Shown: positions 22,901-34,247 of the stretch, piece after piece | How positions within the stretch are numbered: position 1 is the first letter of the stretch | Layout: each line of letters begins with the position of its first letter | Assembly: GCA_008508345.1 (NCBI GenBank) | Contig: QNGE01000881.1 | Coordinates: 7,727 to 71,726, forward strand | From: Paragonimus westermani | Taxonomy: Eukaryota; Platyhelminthes; Trematoda; Plagiorchiida; Troglotrematidae | Direction of reading: 5' to 3' | DNA: 64,000 nt | Translations under genes and position numbers: made by a program | The notes under the pieces: model-generated | What the model was told of the DNA's origin: nothing | Databases searched by the model: none | The model's input: only the letters and a program-made list of their open reading frames with translations

Positions 22901-25900
22901 TCTCGACCTCACACTGGAGGCAGCATTATCAGTGCAAACGCTGATTCAACCATTCAATCACCGTCCTCCAGGATACGCATGTCGACTAGTTAAATCGGAA
23001 AACACTAGTTCCCGTGTCTGGTTGCTTTAATTCGCAAAATACTAAAAATGATTTCGTTTTCTCTGCATCGGATAAATTGTGGAAACGATCGCAATTGAAC
23101 ATTGCCTTCACTCTTGTCTCTATCTTCATCGAATTTTAGAGTCTACCAATTGACTATTTTTCGTTCCGAGTTTACTAAACAGTTCCAGAGAAGACTAACA
23201 ATGCCCAGCGATTATTACCGAATTGTATGCGAACATTTACGAGATGATAATAATGAACCACGTTTAATTCATATTTTAAAATCCACATCAGAACCAACAC
23301 TCTAAACACTGTCGTTTATTTGGTCAGTTTACCAGGCTTTCATAGTTGAATTCAGTCTTGCTCACACTAATCTTTCGTTGAAACAATCAGCAAGTTGCAC
23401 AGTACGCACAACCGTGCACTAGTTTCTGGAGGACGCAACACGTATGTGAGTTGCGGACAACAGTGCAGTAGTTTACCACCTGCAAATGTGCCGACCTTAG
23501 TTGTGTAGTTTCGTCGATTCTACTTCCGAGTCGGTTTGTTGTTTGTTATTGTTTGATTGAAGTTGCTGTCTATCCACCTTCAACCGAACGTTCACAGCAT
23601 GGGACAAGTTGGAGCTGTGGTGTGCGAACTAACCTGGGCGGTAAAATCATAGTTGTGGAACAGGATTGAGTTCACACGGGTTTCCACAGTGTAAGTGCTA
23701 TGCTCTGAACTCATTGCTCGTTTCACATGAAGCCCACAGAGAATACACTGCCGGCAGTTCTACTGTCACTGAACCAAATCGAGATATTCTGCTGGTCAAT
23801 ATGAGTGACCTTGCAATTTCCGTAGAACACCGGTCAAGACTGATAGCATTATGTGGATGCATACTCAACTATCTTTCTTTCCTCTCTGAATGCCAATTAT
23901 TGTAGATCTTGCTTCTAATACTTACATCCGAATGAGTCGCACTGCGGACTGGTCACTCCTTCACCGGTGGTCATATATAGTTTGGTTTCCCGTGAGACCT
24001 CTTGAGTTTACCAGGGTCAGTAATTGCTCCAAATGAGGACGTTGAGGGTTCACCCTTGTGTCCTAAGTGAGGCTCGATCGAGCGTGTCTGTCTATTGTGG
24101 AGGATTTGGCACGCGGCATAACGTTGAAACCGTATCCATGTGTGTTGCCCGCTCTGCAGCAGATGATATGGCGATAACATGTACTAGGTAAACGCGAAAG
24201 AATTTGCTACCCACGGAAATCGTCTGAACGTTTGGTTGTTCATCGAGCCTTGCAGTGGTTATCGAGTTATCAAATGCACCTGTGATGAATTCGTAAGACT
24301 TATAAGCCTACGGAGTGTCAGGTAGGGCCGGATGACATTGTGGCAAATGATAACGAGATTGCCCTGATCTAGGGCCGATAAACTCGAATGATTATTCATA
24401 ATGTGCTGTACATAGGCTACTGGATACAACCCTGAAATGATAGCTACCGTGGTTTCGATAGGCCTTGCAAAAGGAACAATATCCAGCTTCGTTTCTGAGC
24501 ACCATACGCACGGAAGATGACTAAAGCAGCTGCCTTCGCTATTCGGTATGTTCTGTGGTGTCCAGATGACGCCGTGCGATCAGTTACCCGGCTCATCAGT
24601 TGGTGATGTTCGGATTACCTACTACACATGCCAGCTGGGCATTTAACACACCGACAATTATTAGTTAAGATAACAGCATAATCTCTCCACTGCATTAGTC
24701 TCGTAGTCTGCCCTCTAGTTGATAGCTTCACACTGAACGACTGTTGGATGATGTGCGCTTTTCAGTCATATGCACCAAAACCTTCTTCACGCTCATCATC
24801 CTGACCTACTCACACCATGTTAGTTCCATCGCCAGAGTGCCGTGAAATACAAACACATTCGGAATTTATGTACCTGACATGTATATTTTTCACTAGTCTT
24901 TCACAAATGACGGCTTATCTTCAGTCCAGATTTTCATCAGATTAATTCTGTGTTGAATCGTGCATATTCGACGTGGATACTGAACTACAGCAATAACCGG
25001 TTTTACAAGGTCATCGCTATTTGTCAGACAAAAACGTGCCACAGTCCTTTCAGATTTGGATCGCCATGATCCAAGACTCACCAGCAGGATTGGGAATGAC
25101 CGAATTGTTGTACGACATCGTACGCATGTGTAACGATTCATGTTTTTGGGTAAGGAACAAACGGAACTGGATCGCAACCGAACAGCCAGAGAATGATGAA
25201 TAAACCGAGAAACGGTTCCCACGACTATGTTGGCGCAAACAATAAATTGTCTGGAGATGATGTAGTTGCGTAAGGATGTACAAGAGAAGGGACTGTTCAA
25301 AAAATGTCTTCAATCCTGACAAGTATGCGGCACTAACCTCGGTGAGGGTTCACCTCATGTGGTGGAAGGCATGAGGTTGTCAGAGGTAAGGAGTTAACAA
25401 AACTTTGAGGCGAGACGCAGTCAAACAGTTTTTCGCGTCACACAAAGCTGTGAGGAAACGAACAAGTAGTAAGGTATATTGGGGTACAACCCAGGAAGTG
25501 CATAGAAGCCGACGTGCGGCTGGCAAAATTTTGACGAGAGTGTTGACCATTAGGAATCGCGAACAAAATATCCGAGTACTCATGGACGGTAACGTGGAAA
25601 AAGGAACAGTCAGACCAGTTGCCCAAATCTACAAATTTATCCGGCATATTCGAAGACCAGCTACGATGAACATTAACATCTTCGCCTATCACGCAATCAG
25701 TACATTCGTGAAGTTGTGCTCTGAGCACAGCATTGTTCGCAACCTAGTATTGCGGGTGAGAAATGTATGCTCATACCCATTCAATCCCCCATCTACGACT
25801 AGATTTTAACCGACGCGCTCTCTGAAGACCCACACGACGCATCAATTTTTGTTTGTCACTGTTGTATGCATTATCCAGTTGACGATCATTTCGGCTCAGA

Positions 25901-26140
25901 CACGATTGAACATTTTGCCAAAATAGCAAAGTCATAGTGAACAACCCGGTATGGACCTATGGTATGAAAATAATCCGTTTGCATAATGTTCCATGCTATT
26001 GAATCCTGTTGGGAATTCAGGCTTGACTAGCTATCACCTCCCAGTTCCTGATTTGTGAGTTTCTACAGGTCGGGTGAACTAGTCACAAGTAATGCACATA
26101 GATGATGGTTACATTCTAATCTGGTACACATATTCCTCAT
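19930..26140. other. No supported gene apart from one SINE
   Basis: About 6 kb with open frames up to 135 codons (for example minus 24,893-25,300 and plus 25,405-25,809) that overlap antisense frames of similar length and show no known motif. A TATAAAAG at about 20,323 follows a locally GC-rich stretch, but no start or exon can be tied to it. The minus-strand SINE at 21,331-21,487 is listed separately. Confidence 0.45.
21331..21487 (-). repeat. tRNA-derived SINE, minus strand
   Basis: Read on the minus strand, it has the head-to-body order of the copy at 27,168: a degenerate tRNA-like head ending CCCGGCCGTG, then ATGGATATCCACTAGTGAC, GAGCTCTAATCAGAGCGAAAC and AAAGAGGCCGACTGGAAAGTC. The head is more diverged than the body. 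Confidence 0.7.
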
Positions 26141-26651
26141 ACAACCATCAACAATGAAAAAAGCATGCCCTGTCCTGGTTCCACAATAATAAGGGACCGT
26201 AAACGGCGGTAAACTTGAGCGCAGTGGCTGCTAACAGTTTAGCTCCATTTGTGTAACTGACAGCGCATTGATATCAGCTAGTGCTAAGATGCAGTTACAT
26301 TGTGCTCACGATGGAGTGTGTTTGCGCATCATCAGTTCTTCACCGCCACAACATTGATTACACCACAATTTGGCCAGCATCTGCTTGAATGATTCTCGAA
26401 GAAAATGCACCGTGGGCTACTACGTACAAAAACAAGTATCTGCCTGAGAACGGGTTTTTGTCGGACTGATAATCAGTTCTCTGGCGCTCCATTATTCCAC
26501 CATATGTGTCTGGATTTGGCCTCGAGTTTGAGTGACGGAACAAACTGACAGTTTGCTGGTGGGGCTAAATATTAACACTCCGTTACGGCGATGCTAGCAT
26601 TACGATGTGTGCATGGTAACCCATAAAGTATATCACGTATAGTTTGCTAGA

Positions 26652-27150
26652 CGATCAACCACTCTCGCTTGTGAGCAATGATCAGGTTGCCCGATCGTCT
26701 CGAGAGGTGACACAGTCACTGTCCAGTTAACTCCAACCGGTAACCCCGCGATTAGGATTTCCGAGACAGGTCGTGATCACTGAACTCATTAAACCTGCAA
26801 GGCGATATGCAAGGATATGCACTACTGACGAGCACTAATGAAAGCGAAACTCGAGTTTAATGCTTGTTTTCGAAAGAGGCTGGCTGCAAAATCTATCTGA
26901 ATGCGGAGGCTGCGATCAAATGTGAGTGATGGTCAACTTGAAAATAAACCAAATCCCCGACTACTCATCAGTAATCTAAAATATCGCCTTGCAGGTTTAA
27001 TGAGTTCTGTGATCTCGACCTGTCTCGGAAGTCCTAATCGCGGGGTTATCGATTGGAGTTAACAGGCAGTAACTGTGTCTCCTCTCGAGACGATCGGGCA
27101 ACCTGATCATTGCTCACAAGCGAGAGTGGTTGAGCGTTCAGATTTGATGA
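26652..27150. repeat. SINE-containing inverted repeat (hairpin)
   Basis: Bases 26,652-26,815 and 26,980-27,150 are reverse complements over about 160 bp with scattered mismatches. A spacer of about 165 bp between them contains a SINE body in plus orientation (26,816-26,960). Each arm holds the AACCACTCTCGCTTGTGAGC block, the CGAGAGG..ACACAGT block and the CTGAACTCATTAAACCTGC block. The left arm of the big duplication has this segment only once, near 6,530. Confidence 0.8.
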
Positions 27151-27167
27151 TTCGGTCGTGCCTAATG

Positions 27168-27375
27168 TGAGGTCAATGGCGCAGTGGTTAACACGGTTGC
27201 CTCATGATTGGAATGTGCGCAGTTCAAATCCCGGCCGTGGCAAGGATATGCACTACTGACGAGCTCTAATCAGAGCGAAACTCGAGTCTAGTGCTTGTTT
27301 TCGAAAGAGGCTGGCTGCAAAGTCTATCTGAATGCGGAGGCTGCGATCAAATGCGAGTGATGGTCAGATTGAAAA
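27168..27375 (+). repeat. tRNA-derived SINE, best copy
   Basis: The head resembles a tRNA. It has a pol III A-box-like TGGCGCAGTGGT at 27,177-27,188 and a B-box-like GTTCAAATCC at about 27,222, followed by CGGCCGTGGCA. The body then has GACGAGCTCTAATCAGAGCG, AAACTCGAGTCTAGTGC, AAAGAGGCTGGCTGC and GGAGGCTGCGATC. Similar units occur at 6,566, 15,660, 21,331 (minus), 26,816, 33,118 and 50,530. Any pol III activity is inferred from the boxes only. Confidence 0.75.
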
Positions 27376-27902
27376 TCTGCAATAATGTTTGGAACAAAAG
27401 AGTCATGCACATTCATTAGAACGTGTCAATGTCTTTTTAAAGACGAACAGGTCGGATTACTGTCATTCCGGTCAATCTGATTTTAGTGGCGAATCACTCG
27501 GTAACTAGGTTGTTATGAGGCCAAATGGAAAAATTTTGTGCATTATGTACCATGCCTTCACAACACTACAAAACGTGGGTCAAACTGTAATTGCTCTCGA
27601 ATGGAGGCATTGAATGTCATAAGAGATTGCAAAACAAAGTAGCTTTATTCCAGTCCACTTCAGTCAAGAACAACTTGCGGTGGGTGTTTTGGACATGCTT
27701 CGTGTTCACCCACTCTTCATTGACTGTGTAATTCCTTGGCGAATGTATTTTCGAATGACCGCTATGTCCACTCACAACTCAACTGATATCGACCGATAGT
27801 CAGTGCTTCCGGATGTGTCCCTCGATCGACAGAAGGCTTGCATCTCCCAGTGTATACCTTCTTGCCATCTTGATGGACTGGATAGAGGGAATTCAGTGTT
27901 CC

Positions 27903-27903
27903 N
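27903..27903. other. Contig join (single N)
   Basis: The N separates two copies of the 266-bp unit. Confidence 0.85.
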
Positions 27904-28570
27904 AAGTAGCTTTATTCCAGTCCACTTCAGTCAAGAACAACTTGCGGTGGGTGTTTTGGACATGCTTCGTGTTCACCCACTCTTCATTGACTGTGTAATT
28001 CCTTGGCGAATGTATTTTCGAATGACCGCTATGTCCACTCACAACTCAACTGATATCGACCGATAGTCAGTGCTTCCGGATGTGTCCCTCGATCGACAGA
28101 AGGCTTGCATCTCCCAGTGTATACCTTCTTGCCATCTTGATGGACTGGATAGAGGGAATTCAGTGTTCCGAGAATATTGTTTGGGTCTCCTGCAGTACAC
28201 TATGTACAGCATAGAAATGGGAGAAACAGGGACTTGACACGCCCACAAACACACCATGTGTAGTGTAGTCACGACCATGGCAACCGGGTAGGCTGTCTCA
28301 ACCATTTTCGTGCACATAACGTTGGAGGTAAGTTCGGATAAGCAACACTTCGCAGGAAACCAATAACTTCGACTTCGATTACAAGACATTACCCTGAATG
28401 TGTCTACTGGGTCAGCTTGGTGACCTCTGGTGGTTTGAACTAAACGCAACTGCGCAGCCGCATACATTCAAGCCAAAGCAGAAGTTAGTTTGCGCATCAT
28501 ATCGTTGGTTAAATGGTTAGCCTTGACTAACAAGAATAGGTCAGTATCTCTCTTTTGGCATGTTTTGAGT

Positions 28571-28571
28571 N
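28571..28571. other. Contig join (single N)
   Basis: The N follows a 667-bp copy and precedes another 266-bp unit. Confidence 0.85.
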
Positions 28572-28837
28572 AAGTAGCTTTATTCCAGTCCACTTCAGTC
28601 AAGAACAACTTGCGGTGGGTGTTTTGGACATGCTTCGTGTTCACCCACTCTTCATTGACTGTGTAATTCCTTGGCGAATGTATTTTCGAATGACCGCTAT
28701 GTCCACTCACAACTCAACTGATATCGACCGATAGTCAGTGCTTCCGGATGTGTCCCTCGATCGACAGAAGGCTTGCATCTCCCAGTGTATACCTTCTTGC
28801 CATCTTGATGGACTGGATAGAGGGAATTCAGTGTTCC

Positions 28838-28838
28838 N
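28838..28838. other. Contig join (single N)
   Basis: The N precedes the last 266-bp unit, which then runs on without a break into the rest of the right arm. Confidence 0.85.
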
Positions 28839-31800
28839 AAGTAGCTTTATTCCAGTCCACTTCAGTCAAGAACAACTTGCGGTGGGTGTTTTGGACATGC
28901 TTCGTGTTCACCCACTCTTCATTGACTGTGTAATTCCTTGGCGAATGTATTTTCGAATGACCGCTATGTCCACTCACAACTCAACTGATATCGACCGATA
29001 GTCAGTGCTTCCGGATGTGTCCCTCGATCGACAGAAGGCTTGCATCTCCCAGTGTATACCTTCTTGCCATCTTGATGGACTGGATAGAGGGAATTCAGTG
29101 TTCCGAGAATATTGTTTGGGTCTCCTGCAGTACACTATGTACAGCATAGAAATGGGAGAAACAGGGACTTGACACGCCCACAAACACACCATGTGTAGTG
29201 TAGTCACGACCATGGCAACCGGGTAGGCTGTCTCAACCATTTTCGTGCACATAACGTTGGAGGTAAGTTCGGATAAGCAACACTTCGCAGGAAACCAATA
29301 ACTTCGACTTCGATTACAAGACATTACCCTGAATGTGTCTACTGGGTCAGCTTGGTGACCTCTGGTGGTTTGAACTAAACGCAACTGCGCAGCCGCATAC
29401 ATTCAAGCCAAAGCAGAAGTTAGTTTGCGCATCATATCGTTGGTTAAATGGTTAGCCTTGACTAACAAGAATAGGTCAGTATCTCTCTTTTGGCATGTTT
29501 TGAGTCTTTGACTGATGACGGCAAATACAATATTAACATACCCTGATATATGTCTGCCTTCTGCTCTGACGAAGCGGTTAAATATAATTGAGTGTTTGAA
29601 ATTATATCTATTCAGTACCAGAGCTTTGTTGGCAGGTGGGTCTGCACCTTAACTCACCTGCAAGAAGCCGTGATTCGGGAAGTACCGGACATCTATTAGT
29701 TAAGCCCGGTTAACTCACGGTCAGGGATACAGCCTGACTGGGCACGTATTACGTGGTAAATTGTGAGAACTGCGACGTTGAAAAACTGGGCTACTAATGG
29801 GTTATATCAATAGTAAGAAATGAATGTGAATTTTACTCGCACAGCATACGGTTCGCACAAACTTCCACGCGCACCTCGCTTATCGGAAATACGCATTATG
29901 CTAGGGTGTTTTTACGTTGTGTCGTAGTTCAACACGGAATATGCCTTTTCGTTTCTCATCAACTAACTTCCCGTTATTAGCCTGTTTCTAGACACAGCGG
30001 TTAGTGACATGACGACGCTCGGAACTTGGAAAATTCGAAAGGACGTCCCTGTATTCTAGATGGAGTTCTGGAACAACACTAAGGTATTTGCAGAACAGAC
30101 TGACAGAGAAACCTAGCAAACCGGTGATAAGTACGAGAAACTATAGCCGACGACGACTCTGAGTCAGCGCGACGAGCTATGATAGAACTGAAATGGACTA
30201 CTGTCTAGAGTTTTAATGCAAACATACTGTTGGATGCCTACTCATAATGCTGCCTCAGACAAATGTCTGAACAGTCTGCCGTGAATTAGGCTCATTCTAA
30301 CGATTGAAGCTGCTCTCAGACCATGCTACTGCGAAGTGACTGTTGCCAGTTGGGGTTTGCAGCCGTCCAAATCGCTCAGCTGACGGATAGGTATCGATGT
30401 CATAGCAACCGGTAATTAATGATAGCAGCAAAAGCTGCAGAGGCCGAGCATCAGAAATCAAGGTGACATCCAAGAAGTAGGATAAGACGCTTCAGGGAAA
30501 CTGCGGGATGACGAAGTGACTGAAATAGCATGCATGTTCGTCCAATCGTAATGCGAATTCCAGATATGAACTTAACACCTCTGTACAGAGAAGGCAAATT
30601 TGGTTGGAACTTGGAGGCACAAACAAAATCACGGAATGAATCAGTGACCCGAGACCCCGCACCTCCGTTGAGTCGCAAATATGAATACCGAATCGACATC
30701 AGCAACCAAGCGGTGGAAAACGCGCTTCTTACAGTATGCATGTCTTCAACTCAGCCCATTTGACGGAAATCCGAACGCCAGAAATATTTATGACAACCCA
30801 AACTGAATAATCTCCGCGTCCTGGACATATCATTCGTCAGGACAAAGTTGTTTCGCCGAAGACAATGGCTACCAATTTGACAACCAGTTCTGAATGAGCT
30901 GTCCATAGAAACCTCAACAACGAAGCAAGTTGGTTTCATTACGGAAATAACATATAGTTAAAGCGGCATGTTGATATGAAGTGGAACGATAAATATCAAC
31001 AGAGATATCATAAAACCACGCAATTGTCCTATATTCCTTAGAGTTCTGAAAACAGCTGAAAGACGTCACGTCAGAGTCCATAATTGCTGTGGTATACCTA
31101 CCAACAAATCATGCCGTACTCCGGTTTGTGTGGAAAAATTGTTAGTTCCCAATCAAGCTTTTATTGATTTGCAAATCTGTTCTGTTCCAGAATGTGGCTT
31201 TTGCTACTGAACGTTCAGTGAACAATGTTCTGATAGCTTGCGCCGTTTGTGAAATCTCGTATTTTCACTCCGTACATTCTCACTCATTGATGCGTGTTGA
31301 TTCCTGATCCCGCATTGTTTTCTGAACTCCAAGAACTTAGTCAACAGTCAGGTATCACCGACCGGGAACTGTGGTGATCTGTTCCCGGGCACTATTAATT
31401 TGAGTGATTAGATCTGAAATTCGCTCACACCTCCTGTACTAGCTGGCCTGACTGTGGTTATAGCCGTGTGTTGGTGTCACTCGCCAACCTGACTTGCCTG
31501 GAAAGACCGAATTTATGAGTCTCTTCAGTAATTCCGTCAGTTGTAACCTCCCTTGAATCGTTCGGGTTTCCGGATCCTGCTTTCGGCCCGCAGTACTTGA
31601 GTGATCGTTATGTGCATGAGTTTGACATGACAGGCCGACCGACGTTGCAATCTCCTTAGTGCTGGCCACCGTTGTATAACCTTGCCACGACATGGAAGAA
31701 AACTCCGGCCACGGTTTCGACTACTGTGCCTTCAACAATTCGACTGCTGCAACCAGCTCTGATTGAAGTGCAACTTGAATCCTGAATTTTCATGTTGCTT

Positions 31801-33117
31801 TCATTCCGGAATTGCCACTGTCCTGCTGCGAGTTTGCTGTATGACGCAAACCGAACAGTTCTCGTCAACTTTTCTTGTGTATTTGCTCATCGAGTGACTA
31901 AACCAGCAACCATCACCATGTGCACAGATTTATCAGGTTAATACAGAAGAACACCCGGTATAGCTGATTTCCATCAAGAACACATACTCATCTGTTAATA
32001 AGAAATGATGTTTGACAAGGTTCCATGGAGCTTATGGATGGCCGCGTTCGTTCGTTGTCATTTTATTGCTTACAGTTGTGACTTTAAAAAAAGTTTAGAC
32101 GTTGGTCTCAGATTGCTCAACTTCACGGTGTCTCCAGATTTTACGATAACTCGACAAATTATACACCACTCTCTGTCTTGACTGTCATTCCAATTTACAA
32201 TGTAAACTGTGCTAAAATTCCAGTGAATCTTGCTGTTCTGCTATAGGGGACAAGTGGTGTTGCAGTCCAAGTTTTAAAGTATGCTTGACTGGCCACCAGC
32301 TGTGCCGTCCCGTTGTGTGTACTCATAGATCATAGAAATAATGAAATCAGAGCAGAGCTTTATCGAACAGCAACAACAAACGGGCACTTAGCTAATCAAG
32401 CCTTCTATAATTGTTGCGGAGACTGGCTGTCAAAATCAATCCGAGGACTTTCCCATCGTACTGTAAGACGATCGTAATATTCCTCGTTCACCGAACTCCG
32501 ATAAGGCGGCTCGTGGTGCACTCCGCTCCACCGGCCGATTTTACTACTTACCGTTGGTTAATCGAATTTGTACACAATGTGTGATCGTCCAATCTTATCA
32601 CAGTTATTGTCCTGCTTTTATTGCAGTGCATTTCAGACGATACATAATGCAGATCAAGCGGGATAGCGTGGACAGGAGAGTTGTACGTCATTTATGTGCA
32701 GTTAGGATTGGGCGAATGATAGGCCGGAACAATAAACATTTGCCCAATGACGCGGGCACTCTATCAGAGAGAGGAAGAGAGAGTTCCGATTGAATCTTGA
32801 CTGAGAACCACACAAGTGTGTCTTCTCAATCAGGTCAAAGTTGCCTACCTCGTCGAATCGGCCAGGTGATATTTGGGATTGTCGACGGGTAGTTGGAGGC
32901 ACGTTTGGCTCGAAATGGACACCTCGCATATTTGCTTGTAGGTTTCGCATTCAGGTAAGCGTTTCAGCCAGCCTATAAGGAAGGGAAAGTGTGAACCCGT
33001 GATTGGTCGATTCTAGAACTCGTCGATACTTCATCTGTCAGCCACAACCATGAGTTTTACTATAGCTAGGTTTTCTTGTAGTAACTGTATTGAAAAGTAT
33101 GTCACTGAACTAGCACT

Positions 33118-33470
33118 CGACATGGCCGTATTGTCGCATCTGAGTGTTCAACCGCATGCGTTTCCAAGTACTTCTCAGGTTGCCTAATTACCGCAGGAGA
33201 GGTTGCGCTAACTCTCCTGTTAATTCTGGTGGTGCACGCTGAAACGGAAATTCTCAATCAGGTAAATTCTCTGATTTACTCGACGCTTGCATGCTATATG
33301 CTCGATTCCCAATGATGGGTCGGGGATTTGGCTGACATTAATCAATTTCTCCTAATGGTATGGATATGAACTAAAGACGAACTTTAACGCGAGCGAAATT
33401 CGAGTGATGTGTGCAAGCTCGAAGAGGGCTGAGTGGAAAATTTCCAGAATCTAAGGGTAAACCACCTCAA
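33118..33470 (+). repeat. SINE-like composite repeat
   Basis: It begins with CGCATCTGAGTGTTCAAC, contains GCAGGAGAGGTTGCGCTAAC and GGGTCGGGGATTTGGCTGA, and ends with a degenerate body (GACGAACTTTAACGCGAGCG, AAGAGGGCTGAGTGG). The block order matches 15,660-15,965. Confidence 0.55.
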
Positions 33471-33932
33471 TCATGTGAAATTTGTTGCGGCAGATGCAGT
33501 TTACCGTAAAATGACTGTCCCGAGGTCTACGATCCCCAACAAACCATCGTGTCGGAAATCACCATATAAAGTTTCGCGTTGGTGCGGTTTCCCCGGAATT
33601 GTTTTTACACAGATGTGTTGAACACAAATTGTTATTCGGAAGGTATATGTATTTAATGTGGTGAGTTAAAATGTTCAGTTTTGTTCTTGTCATGATATAT
33701 CTTAGTAAACATCAGGATGTTGTGAGAAGATTGCGGCATTTTTTCATTCGGGCCTCTGAATAAGAACCAACTCAGTTTCTGGTTATTAATGACAGAAGGC
33801 GCTTTTCATTTTGTGTAGACATTTTCAATTCATTTTGTTGAGAATGACACAAAGTGCAATTTAGACCTATTCACTAGTTTGAAAATTGGCAGCCCTTGAG
33901 CATGTTATGGTGTTGTATAACAGGCAGTTTCG

Positions 33933-33956
33933 TTGTGAGTAGTATACTACTCACAA
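33933..33956. promoter_or_regulatory. 24-bp perfect palindrome in U3
   Basis: A perfect 24-bp palindrome centred on GTATAC, built from GTGAGTA and its mirror TACTCAC. It is preserved in the 3' LTR at 38,173-38,196. It could be a binding site for a dimeric regulator or a cruciform; function is unknown. Confidence 0.6.
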
Positions 33957-34178
33957 GTAGTGTATTACCCACAAGGGACATTCGGGAACAAAAGGACAAG
34001 CCCCGAACACGACGGACAAGAATAGACTATCGAAACAGTGTGTACATGATGTGTGAGAACTTTCGCCAAGGCGAATGACCACGTACTGTCACCCAATGTA
34101 TGTGAGTGCATGTCCGTCGTGCAAATGAGTGTACACGTTTGTGGTTTAGTTTTTGACAAGGTATACGGAAGTTTGCAC

Positions 34179-34184
34179 AATAAA
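34179..34184 (+). terminator. LTR poly(A) signal candidate
   Basis: AATAAA, 35 bases before the LTR end; repeated at 38,419-38,424 in the 3' LTR, where it would serve transcript 3' processing. Confidence 0.55.
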
Positions 34185-34223
34185 CCAACTTGTTGGCCAG
34201 GCGTCTTTTGCGGACACAGCAAC

Positions 34224-34240
34224 TGGTGCCGTGACCGGGA
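34224..34240 (+). other. Primer-binding site, tRNA-His-like
   Basis: TGGTGCCGTGACCGGGA begins 5 bases after the 5' LTR. Its first 12 bases complement a CCA tail preceded by GTCACGGCA, the 3' end typical of animal cytosolic tRNA-His. The last bases would depend on the host tRNA's T-arm. The tRNA identity is from general knowledge, not from a host tRNA gene seen here. Confidence 0.65.
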
Positions 34241-34247
34241 TGCGAGG

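Larger units (their letters stand above)
27637..28837 (-). repeat. Serial exact repeats from contig overlap
   Basis: A 266-bp unit beginning AAGTAGCTTTATTCC and ending CAGTGTTCC occurs at 27,637-27,902, 27,904-28,169, 28,572-28,837 and 28,839-29,104. Three of the four copies start immediately after an N. In addition, 27,904-28,570 (667 bp) equals 28,839-29,505. The left arm has the sequence once. The copies look identical throughout, so this is most simply explained by overlapping contigs placed in series. Confidence 0.88.
33911..34218 (+). repeat. 5' LTR
   Basis: 308 bp, TGT at the start and ACA at the end. It contains a perfect palindrome near its left end and an AATAAA at 34,179-34,184. 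It differs from the 3' LTR at five positions near 33,974, 33,984, 33,988 and the GACAAG/GACGAC pair at about 34,158. Confidence 0.95.

Noticed and set aside
24300..24360. CAP-type H-N-x-x-R element (HNVIR) on the minus strand
   Set aside because: It is the only such hit upstream of VAL copy 2, but neighbouring residues do not resemble a CAP helix and there is no splice context.
27168..27245. Functional tRNA gene
   Set aside because: The A and B boxes are tRNA-like, but the cloverleaf is poor and the unit continues into a repeated body, so it is a SINE head.
34053..34247. Upstream ATG as the start of Gag
   Set aside because: It lies inside the LTR and upstream of the primer site, so initiation at 34,248 is more plausible, although the frame is open between them.
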